Assembly (NCBI GenBank): GCA_031254095.1
Contig: JAIRVC010000345.1
Coordinates: 1-5,666 of the forward strand
Direction of reading: 5' to 3'
DNA length: 5,666 nt
Origin: Acidobacteriota bacterium
GTDB taxonomy: Bacteria > Acidobacteriota > UBA6911
The first letter of the stretch is position 1; every line of letters begins with the position of its first letter. This document shows positions 1-5,211 of this stretch, piece by piece. The position numbers and the translations under genes are program-made. The notes below the pieces were generated by a model, which was not told where the DNA came from, did no database searches, and worked only from the letters and a program-made list of their open reading frames with translations.

Positions 1-132
1 TGGCCGCAGATTGAGCCAGTCGTACTCAATCCCTTCTTCAAAGGCGCCGTAATAGGTCTCGGGATCGACAATATTCTTATAGGCATCCATGATGTCATCT
101 ATGCGCGTTTCGCGTCCCGGCGATACCCTTAA
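1..132 (+). CDS. C-terminal tail of an unrecognised, probably membrane-associated protein (5' end outside window)
   Basis: Frame 1 is open from the first base to a TAA at 130-132, giving the last 43 residues of a protein that begins upstream. The tail contains a hydrophobic stretch with an N-P-F-F-K-G-A-V-I-G-L-G-I-D-N pattern, followed by more hydrophobic residues and a basic end (R-F-A-S-R-R-Y-P). This resembles a membrane helix or amphipathic C-terminus, and similar F-x-G-x-x-x-G-L-G-x-x-N tails occur in uncharacterised bacterial proteins, but I cannot name the family. It overlaps the next gene by 44 bp if that gene starts at 89, or by 32 bp from 101. This suggests co-transcription and translational coupling. 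The opposite strand is also open here, with plausible composition. I prefer the + reading because it makes a same-strand operon and needs no head-to-head genes with overlapping starts. Confidence 0.55.
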   Translation, partial: WPQIEPVVLNPFFKGAVIGLGIDNILIGIHDVIYARFASRRYP

Positions 133-754
133 TAATTTTTATTATTACATTACCGACCGCCGTTCATTGGCTGTTCCGGGCGAAGCCGCGCTTTTGCGCC
201 GCGTTAGAAAAGTCATCTCCTGGGGAGTTGATTTTGTCCAGATACGTGAAAAAGATCTGTCCGACCGGCGGTTATTCAATCTGACGCGCAGGGTTGTTGA
301 AATGGCGCGGGAAACTCCGCGGGCCGCGCCCTGCCGCGTTCTTGTCAACGGACGGGCGGATATCGCAGCGGCGGCGGGCGCGGACGGTGTGCATCTTACT
401 TCGTCCGGCCTCATGATTTCAGATATCCGCGCATGGATTCCGAAAAATTTTATAGTCGGAGTATCGGTACACGCGACGCGGGAGATTCGCGCGGCCTGCG
501 CCGGCGGGGTGGATTACGTACTTGTTGGGCATGTATTTCCCACGGCTTCAAAGGAAGGCATGGGCTCCGCGCTCGGCGTCGATTTTTTACGCCGCGCCTG
601 CGCTGGAGCGCCCGTATCGGTTCTGGCTTTGGGCGGGATAACGGCGGAACGCATTCCCGCAGTAATGCAAACCGGCGCGGCTGGCGTCGCCGGCATCGGT
701 CTTTTTCAAAATGACAATGAATTTGCCAGTTTGCGCCGCCTCGCGGCAAAATAA
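89..754 (+). CDS. tenI: ThiE/TenI superfamily protein, probably TenI-like thiazole tautomerase (often annotated thiamine phosphate synthase)
   Basis: This 221-residue protein is a complete TIM-barrel of the usual length for the family, which acts in cytosolic thiamine biosynthesis. ThiE joins thiazole phosphate and HMP-pyrophosphate; TenI aromatises the thiazole tautomer. Visible motifs in order are Y-I-T-D-R (20-24), Q-I-R-E-K-D (51-56), V-N-G-R-A-D-I (86-92), V-H-L-T-S-S (101-106), S-V-H (126-128), G-H-V-F-P-T (147-152), the phosphate-binding G-G-I-T (182-185) and G-A-A-G-V-A-G-I-G-L-F (196-206). ThiE normally has N-D followed by H-x-G-Q-x-D to bind Mg and pyrophosphate. Here these positions read N-G-R and H-L-T-S-S, and the His of S-V-H and the G-H-V-F are retained, which is the TenI pattern as I remember it. 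ATG 89 has only a weak AGGC upstream; ATG 92 and ATG 101 are alternatives, and 101 leaves a more typical N-terminus. No other thiamine gene is visible nearby. The family is certain; tautomerase over synthase is inference. Confidence 0.85.
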   Translation: MMSSMRVSRPGDTLNNFYYYITDRRSLAVPGEAALLRRVRKVISWGVDFVQIREKDLSDRRLFNLTRRVVEMARETPRAAPCRVLVNGRADIAAAAGADGVHLTSSGLMISDIRAWIPKNFIVGVSVHATREIRAACAGGVDYVLVGHVFPTASKEGMGSALGVDFLRRACAGAPVSVLALGGITAERIPAVMQTGAAGVAGIGLFQNDNEFASLRRLAAK

Positions 755-861
755 GAAATGTGTTTGCAACAGAACCGGCGCGGCGGCGTACTATAATTTG
801 CTGGCGTAATGACGTAATGAATGAAGGTTGCCCGCCGGTGGAATATTGAAATATCGGCTAA

Positions 862-891
862 TTGACAAATTAATTGAAAATGCAATAAAAT
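862..891 (+). promoter_or_regulatory. Predicted sigma70-type promoter for the TPR protein gene
   Basis: A perfect TTGACA (-35) lies at 862-867 and TAAAAT (-10, 5 of 6 matches to TATAAT) at 886-891, separated by 18 bp. The region from about 841 to 930 is clearly more AT-rich than the flanking genes. Transcription would begin near 898 and give a leader of roughly 45 nt before the ATG at 944. No terminator is obvious between the preceding gene and this promoter, so some read-through from upstream is possible. Confidence 0.55.
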
Positions 892-933
892 GTGCAATTA
901 CGAAATAAGCAATAGCTAAATTCCAAATCAAGC

Positions 934-940
934 AGGAGGT
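934..940 (+). promoter_or_regulatory. Strong ribosome binding site of the TPR protein gene
   Basis: AGGAGGT is a full match to the anti-Shine-Dalgarno consensus and sits 3 nt before the ATG at 944. It fixes the start of the secreted TPR protein, and the signal peptide beginning right there agrees. Confidence 0.85.
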
Positions 941-943
941 TTT

Positions 944-1957
944 ATGAGAGTCACAATAATCAAATCAGTCGTGTCGGTTGCCCTGGTCGCGGGGTTATTG
1001 CTGTTGTTCTCAATTCCCGCCAGTGCGCAGAATCGGTCCATCAGAGGCGTTGTTACCGATGAAAATGGTCAGCCGGTAGAAGGCGTCGCCATCAGGATTG
1101 AAGGAACGGATATTGTTCGCACCTTCAATCTCAAGACGAGCAGAAGAGGGGAATTCGCGCAGCTTCTTGGGACGCAGACGGGAACCTATCGCGTTATAGC
1201 CCGCAAGGATGGGTATCAGCCATCCTTCAAGGAAAATCTTCGTCCCGAATTGGGCGAGGAAGTCACGGCGGATTTACAACTCAAAGCGGGTGCTGACTAT
1301 AAGCTTCCTTTTGAAATGTCGGACGCGGACAGGGCGGAATATCAGAAAAGGTTGGAGGATCAGAAAAAACGCCAGAAATTCTCCGCGGAAGTCAAGACGC
1401 ATTTTGATCAGGGCGTTACATTGTTTGACGCGGGGCAGTACAACGAAGCCCTGGCCGAGTTTAATGCGGCGCTGGCGATAGACCCCAAACAGCCCGGAAT
1501 TCTGGCGCGCGCGGGCGACTGCTATTTAAGGCTGCAAAAAAATGAAGAAGCCCTTGATCAGTACGAAAAAGCCATAGAGCTTGATGCCAACGACGCCGGC
1601 CTTTATGCGCAAAAAGGCGTGGCGTTGAGCTACCTTGGGCGAACGGCGGAATCGCAGGAAATGTTTAAAAAATCCGTAACGCTTGATCCTGCCGGCGCGG
1701 CTCAGAATCTCTACAATATGGGCGTAATCATGTACAACTCAAGCAACATGTCAAGCGCCGCCGACGCGTTCAAGCAATCAATTGAAGCGGATTCGAATTA
1801 CGCCGAATCGTACTATCTGCTCGGCATGAGCCTTTCGAATGACGAGAGCATGTTTCCCGCCGCGATAGACGCTTTCAAAAAGTACATTGGAATCGGGCGG
1901 AAAGCGGATCAGGTGCAGATTGCCAAAGATATGATCGAAGCGCTTGGAGGAATTTAG
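944..1957 (+). CDS. Exported carboxypeptidase-regulatory-like domain and TPR-repeat protein
   Basis: The 337-residue product starts with a classical Sec signal peptide: a basic N-terminus (M-R-V-T-I-I-K), a hydrophobic core at about 9-24 and an A-S-A cleavage site before Q29. It is therefore exported, probably to the periplasm or cell surface, with no lipobox Cys. Residues about 32-113 form a carboxypeptidase-regulatory-like (transthyretin-like) beta-sandwich, shown by I-R-G-V-V-T-D-E-N-G-Q-P-V-E-G-V, then G-T-Y-R-V-I-A-R-K-D-G-Y and a closing L-Q-L. A charged helical linker (about 125-150) leads to roughly five TPR units between 151 and 320, with typical A-x-x-x-F-x-x-A-L-x-x-D-P spacing in the first three and more degenerate later ones (for example Y-N-M-G-V-I-M-Y, A-A-D-A-F-K-Q-S-I). 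No catalytic residues are seen. The likely role is protein-protein interaction or scaffolding at the envelope; the partner is unknown. Its own promoter and a strong terminator make it a single-gene unit. Confidence 0.9.
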   Translation: MRVTIIKSVVSVALVAGLLLLFSIPASAQNRSIRGVVTDENGQPVEGVAIRIEGTDIVRTFNLKTSRRGEFAQLLGTQTGTYRVIARKDGYQPSFKENLRPELGEEVTADLQLKAGADYKLPFEMSDADRAEYQKRLEDQKKRQKFSAEVKTHFDQGVTLFDAGQYNEALAEFNAALAIDPKQPGILARAGDCYLRLQKNEEALDQYEKAIELDANDAGLYAQKGVALSYLGRTAESQEMFKKSVTLDPAGAAQNLYNMGVIMYNSSNMSSAADAFKQSIEADSNYAESYYLLGMSLSNDESMFPAAIDAFKKYIGIGRKADQVQIAKDMIEALGGI

Positions 1958-1983
1958 CCGCCTCACGGCGGCCAAGTGAGGCG
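1957..1983 (+). other. Two mutually exclusive small hairpins directly after the TPR gene stop
   Basis: GCCGCC (1957-1962) can pair with GGCGGC (1967-1972) around a 4-nt loop. Alternatively CGCCTCAC (1959-1966) can pair with GTGAGGCG (1976-1983) around a 9-nt loop. Because they share bases, only one can form at a time. Neither is followed by a T-run, so they are not terminators alone. They could protect the mRNA 3' end or simply be a decayed element next to the real terminator. Confidence 0.45.
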
Positions 1984-1991
1984 TTAAAACC

Positions 1992-2044
1992 AAAAGATCA
2001 CAGATCACGCTCTACTATCTCCGGCGTGGTCTGTGATCTTTTTT
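1992..2044 (+). terminator. Strong rho-independent terminator after the TPR protein gene
   Basis: Bases 1992-2010 pair with 2024-2042 in a 19-bp stem that is perfect except for one T-G pair (2005/2029), closing a 13-nt loop, and the transcript ends in a run of six T (2039-2044). The left arm begins with an A-run, so the element could also work, less efficiently, from the other strand. It separates the TPR gene from the redox operon that starts at 2255. Confidence 0.93.
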
Positions 2045-2254
2045 CTTTGTGACATACGAATTAACTGCGTTACGTCACCAAGCTGGTACATTTTGTATCG
2101 GTTTTGAGAGATTTTTCCGAAAATTCATCCCTCAATCCTTTATTCTTCCGGTTATATCTCATAAAATAGCTTTCGGTTTGCCGCGGATGTTTCATGCGGA
2201 TCTTCCAAAAATATCCGGGCAAACGAATCAGTTAACTTTAAACAGAGGTTTCCC
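2045..2254. other. Upstream region of the redox operon (non-coding)
   Basis: This AT-rich 210-bp spacer must contain the operon's promoter because a strong terminator precedes it. I see no convincing -35/-10 pair. TAAAAT at 2162-2167 is the best -10-like hexamer, but its -35 position (around 2139) is poor. GTGAC (2049-2053) and GTCAC (2074-2078) form an inverted repeat with 20 bp between the arms, a possible but unproven operator. No small gene with a credible ribosome binding site was found; the open frame covering part of this region in another phase has no coding character. Confidence 0.5.
2244..2249 (+). promoter_or_regulatory. Ribosome binding site of the receiver-NuoE fusion gene
   Basis: AGAGGT lies 5 nt before the ATG at 2255. 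It supports this start and therefore supports the receiver domain being translated as the N-terminus of the NuoE-like protein, not as an upstream artefact. Confidence 0.7.
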
Positions 2255-3322
2255 ATGGATGCAAACAAATCTGCGCCTCAGCTCAATGTGCTCGTTATCG
2301 ACGCCGGAGGATCTTTTGTCGAGGAATGCCGCAAAGCGCTTGAAGGCGAAAAATGCGAAATTGTAGTCGCAGGAAGCTGTAAAGAAGGACTGCTATCGGC
2401 CGAGACCGATCAGCCGGGGGTCGTGATCCTCGACTTGGAAACAAATGACATTTCAGAATTTAAAATGCTGGGCAATCTGGGTGAAATTGCTCCGGATTCA
2501 GTGCCTATTGTGGTGTCCAGAAATGCGACTGTAAATGTCGCGGTGGATTCTATGAAGCTGGGCGCTTTCGATTTTCTGGTCAGGCCCGTCAATCCAAAGA
2601 AGCTTCTGGAATCGGTGCGCCAGGCTTTGAATTACAGCGCGATGCAGCGGGAAGGCCAATCGTCTGAACAAAGGGCGGACAAGCATGATCTTCTGCTTGA
2701 AGGACTGGACGTTTTTGGGGAAGCCTACTCAATCGGGCTTGAAAAACGGGAGTTCCTTGACGAGCTCGGACGTCTGGAAAGCGCGGCGCAATCGCACGCC
2801 GAAAGTCTCGGACAGGTCAAAACGAAAGAAGAAGCGATCGCCGAAATACACAACGACCTTCTGGACGCGGACGCAATCATGTGGAAGTATGACTTCCAAA
2901 AAAACGCGCTGATTCAGATTCTGCTCGACGTTCAGGAGCAATTCCGCTGGCTCCCGCGCCATATCCTGAATTGGATAAGCGGGCGGCTTAACATTCCCCT
3001 CAGCGACATCTATGTTATAGCCAACTTCTACGAAGCGTTCAGTCTGGAACCGCGCGGCCGCCATTCCATTCAGGTTTGCACTGGAACGGCCTGTCATGTT
3101 CGCGGCGCTTCCGAGCTGCTTATGAAAATTTCCGCAACCCTGGGCATTGAAGCCGGCCAGACCGACAGCAGTCAGGAATTTACTCTCGAAACCGTCAACT
3201 GTATAGGATGCTGCGCCCTGGCGCCGGTTGTCCAGATTGACTCTCAGTATTATCGAAATCCTTCCAAGGAACAGTTCGAGAAAATCATCAAATCACTGAA
3301 AGACGAGGAGGCGCTTGTATGA
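2255..3322 (+). CDS. Receiver (CheY-like) domain fused to a NuoE/HndA/HydC-type [2Fe-2S] subunit
   Basis: This 355-residue protein is about twice the length of a normal NuoE-type subunit (about 160). Residues 10-126 are a receiver domain: V-L-V-I-D-A (12-17), V-V-I-L-D-L with phospho-acceptor candidate D60, P-I-V-V-S (84-88) and A-F-D-F-L-V-R-P-V (104-112). Compared with CheY, the second acidic residue of the D-D pair is Ala17, the Thr is Ser88 and the conserved Lys is Arg110, so phosphorylation chemistry may be weak or lost. Residues about 130-205 are a charged helical linker. Residues about 209-268 are the NuoE helical domain and 270-350 the thioredoxin-like [2Fe-2S] domain, with ligands C275 and C280 (C-T-G-T-A-C) and C316 and C320 (C-I-G-C-C). 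In NADH-linked hydrogenases this subunit docks on the NuoF-like flavoprotein encoded next, overlapping by ATGA. No DNA-binding domain is present. The reading frame is continuous and composition is uniform, so a natural fusion is likely. Confidence 0.93.
   Translation: MDANKSAPQLNVLVIDAGGSFVEECRKALEGEKCEIVVAGSCKEGLLSAETDQPGVVILDLETNDISEFKMLGNLGEIAPDSVPIVVSRNATVNVAVDSMKLGAFDFLVRPVNPKKLLESVRQALNYSAMQREGQSSEQRADKHDLLLEGLDVFGEAYSIGLEKREFLDELGRLESAAQSHAESLGQVKTKEEAIAEIHNDLLDADAIMWKYDFQKNALIQILLDVQEQFRWLPRHILNWISGRLNIPLSDIYVIANFYEAFSLEPRGRHSIQVCTGTACHVRGASELLMKISATLGIEAGQTDSSQEFTLETVNCIGCCALAPVVQIDSQYYRNPSKEQFEKIIKSLKDEEALV
3305..3311 (+). promoter_or_regulatory. Ribosome binding site of the NuoF-like gene inside the end of the fusion gene
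   Basis: GAGGAGG sits within the last codons of the preceding gene, 7 nt before the ATG at 3319. Together with the ATGA stop-start overlap (3319-3322) it indicates translational coupling of the two subunits in equal amounts. Confidence 0.85.
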
Positions 3323-5199
3323 CCCGCTTGGAAACCCACGATGATCTCAAAAAATTCAGAGACGGAGTCGTCGCGCAGAGAAACTCCAAAGCCACCTGGC
3401 TTGCGGTTTGCGCGGGAACCGGCTGCCGCGCCTACGGGGCGGACAAACTGGCGGAAGCGCTTGAAGAGGAAGTCAAAAAACGCGGCCTCGAAAACAAAAT
3501 CGGGGTACGGTGGACAGGATGCCACGGTTTCTGCGAAAAAGGCCCTCTTGTGGTGATTCAGCCGTCGGATATCTGCTATCAGGGAGTGCAGATTAAAGAT
3601 ATCCCCGCTATTCTTGACAAAATCTGCACCGGCAAAGGCGATGTTGAAAAGCTGTGCTACCTCGACGAAGGTTCCGGCAAACGCCTTGAAAAGCTGGATG
3701 AAATTCCCTTCTACAAGTTCCAGAAACGCATTGTATTGGAACATAATGTGCTGATCGACGCGTCGGAAATTTCCGATTACATTGCCGTCGGCGGTTATTC
3801 CGCGCTTTCAAAGGTTCTTTCCGGCATGAAGCCGGAAGCTGTGCTTAATGAAGTGAAAAAGGCAAATCTGCGCGGAAGGGGCGGCGGCGGATTCCCGGCC
3901 GGGCGGAAATGGGAAACCACGCGCAACGCTCCCGGCGAACCAAAATACGTCATAGTAAACGCCGACGAGGGCGATCCCGGCGCGTATATGGATCGCAGTA
4001 TTCTTGAGGGAAATCCTCACGCCGTGCTGGAAGGGCTGATAATCGGCGCTTACGCCATCGGAGCTTCGGAAGGATTTATTTATGTCCGGCAGGAATATCC
4101 GCTGGCGCGCAATCACGCGCAGAAAGCCATTGATCAGGCGCGGGAATACGGCCTTTTGGGCGAAGATATTCTCGGTTCCAGATTTTCTTTCGACGTAACG
4201 ATTCACCGCGGCGCGGGCGCTTTCGTGTCCGGCGAATCAAGCGCGCTCATGAGCGCTATCGAAGGGCATGTCGGCGAACCCCGGCCAAAGTACATCCGCA
4301 CATCCGAAAAAGGATTGTGGAACAAGCCTTCCTGTCTGAACAACGTGGAAACCTGGGCCAATGTTCCGCACATTATTACTAAAGGCGTGGAATGGTTCTG
4401 CGGCATGGGTACGAAAGGAAGCCCGGGCACAAAGATATTCTCGCTGGTCGGCAAGGTCAAAAACACCGGTCTTGTGGAAGTGCCGATGGGAATGACGCTC
4501 CGCGACATTGTTTACAAAATCGGCGGCGGCATCCCCGGAGGGAAAAAATTCAAGGCGGTTCAGACCGGCGGCCCATCGGGCGGCGTCATTCCGGAGTCGC
4601 TCATGGATCTTCCGGTTGATTTCGACGAACTGTCCAATGTTGGGTCAATGATGGGTTCGGGCGGCCTGATCGTCATGGATGAACACACCTGCATGGTCGA
4701 TACGGCGCGGTACTATACCAGATTCCTGGCAAATGAATCGTGCGGCAAATGCGTCCCCTGCCGCGAAGGAATGCGCCAGATGCTGAATATCCTCAACCGC
4801 ATCGCCTCCGGCGAGGGAAGAGAAGAGGATCTTCCGCTCATCGAAGAACTTGCCGAATTTATGGAAGCCGCGTCGCTTTGCGCGCTTGGGCAATCCGCGC
4901 CGTTTCCCGTCGCCAGCACCCTGAAATATTTCCGCGAGGAATACGAGGAGCATATACGGGAAAAACGCTGCCGCGCGGGCGTCTGTCAGGATCTTATCGC
5001 TTATGAAATAGATCATGCGAAGTGCAAGGCCTGCGGTTTATGCCAGAAAGCGTGTCCCACCGACGCGATAGACAAATCCGAAGACAAGGTTTTCACTGTC
5101 GTCCAGGAAAAGTGCATCAAGTGCGGCGCGTGTTTCTCGGCGTGTCCGGACAAATTCAGCGCCGTCATCAAAGTGCCGGCTTTTACGATTAAAAAGTAG
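3319..5199 (+). CDS. hndC: NADH-binding FMN/Fe-S subunit, NuoF/HndC/HydB type, of a bifurcating-type hydrogenase or dehydrogenase complex
   Basis: At 626 residues this matches the length and domain order of HydB/HndC, not the shorter complex I NuoF. Residues about 25-105 are a thioredoxin-like [2Fe-2S] domain with C31, C36 (C-A-G-T-G-C), C68 and C72 (C-H-G-F-C). The FMN/NADH core has R-G-R-G-G-G-G-F-P-A-G (185-195) and N-A-D-E-G-D-P-G-A (214-222), with G-S-G-G-L-I-V (447-453). The [4Fe-4S] cluster near FMN (N3-like) is bound by C475, C478, C481 (C-G-K-C-V-P-C) and C521 (S-L-C-A-L-G). The C-terminal domain has two ferredoxin motifs: C569/C572/C575/C579 and C599/C602/C605/C609. H545, C551 and C556, just before them, could form the zinc site reported for HydB-type proteins (inferred from memory). 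In the cytosol the subunit would exchange electrons with NAD(H), possibly with flavin-based bifurcation to ferredoxin. Genes on both sides are its expected partners. The complex's final substrate cannot be read from this subunit. Confidence 0.95.
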   Translation: MTRLETHDDLKKFRDGVVAQRNSKATWLAVCAGTGCRAYGADKLAEALEEEVKKRGLENKIGVRWTGCHGFCEKGPLVVIQPSDICYQGVQIKDIPAILDKICTGKGDVEKLCYLDEGSGKRLEKLDEIPFYKFQKRIVLEHNVLIDASEISDYIAVGGYSALSKVLSGMKPEAVLNEVKKANLRGRGGGGFPAGRKWETTRNAPGEPKYVIVNADEGDPGAYMDRSILEGNPHAVLEGLIIGAYAIGASEGFIYVRQEYPLARNHAQKAIDQAREYGLLGEDILGSRFSFDVTIHRGAGAFVSGESSALMSAIEGHVGEPRPKYIRTSEKGLWNKPSCLNNVETWANVPHIITKGVEWFCGMGTKGSPGTKIFSLVGKVKNTGLVEVPMGMTLRDIVYKIGGGIPGGKKFKAVQTGGPSGGVIPESLMDLPVDFDELSNVGSMMGSGGLIVMDEHTCMVDTARYYTRFLANESCGKCVPCREGMRQMLNILNRIASGEGREEDLPLIEELAEFMEAASLCALGQSAPFPVASTLKYFREEYEEHIREKRCRAGVCQDLIAYEIDHAKCKACGLCQKACPTDAIDKSEDKVFTVVQEKCIKCGACFSACPDKFSAVIKVPAFTIKK

Positions 5200-5200
5200 C

Positions 5201-5207
5201 GGGAGGT
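5201..5207 (+). promoter_or_regulatory. Ribosome binding site of the NuoG-like gene
   Basis: GGGAGGT lies in the 12-bp gap after the NuoF-like stop codon and 4 nt before the ATG at 5212. It fixes the start of the last, incomplete gene. Confidence 0.8.
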
Positions 5208-5211
5208 CTTT

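Noticed and set aside
1..90. Possible minus-strand gene starting at ATG 90 and running off the left edge
   Set aside because: It reads as plausible protein for 30 codons, but has no ribosome binding site, would overlap the TenI start head-to-head with no promoter space, and competes with a same-strand + frame that makes a simpler operon.
764..797. TTGCAA and TATAAT after the TenI gene as an additional promoter
   Set aside because: The spacer is 22 bp, too long for a functional sigma70 promoter, and a much better promoter lies at 862-891.
2047..2078. Possible Rex or CRP/FNR operator (TTGTGA, later CGTCAC)
   Set aside because: Rex and CRP/FNR sites need the half-sites about 6 bp apart; here the arms are about 20 bp apart and the spacing-correct second half is absent.
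2139..2167. Candidate sigma70 promoter for the redox operon (TTTATT and TAAAAT)
   Set aside because: The -35 matches only about half of the consensus; in AT-rich sequence such pairs are expected by chance.
2049..2366. Open frame of about 105 codons upstream of and overlapping the receiver-NuoE gene
   Set aside because: No ribosome binding site, low-complexity composition and no recognisable motif; it overlaps the clearly coding start of the fusion gene in another frame and begins right after the terminator.
3250..3744. Long minus-strand open frame (164 codons) opposite the NuoE/NuoF junction
   Set aside because: It is antisense to two strongly supported genes, Phe/Ala-rich as expected for the complement of Lys/Glu- and Gly-rich codons, and has no motif or ribosome binding site.
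3319..5199. Complex I NuoF instead of a hydrogenase-type subunit
   Set aside because: Complex I NuoF lacks the N-terminal [2Fe-2S] domain and the C-terminal pair of ferredoxin motifs that are both clearly present here.
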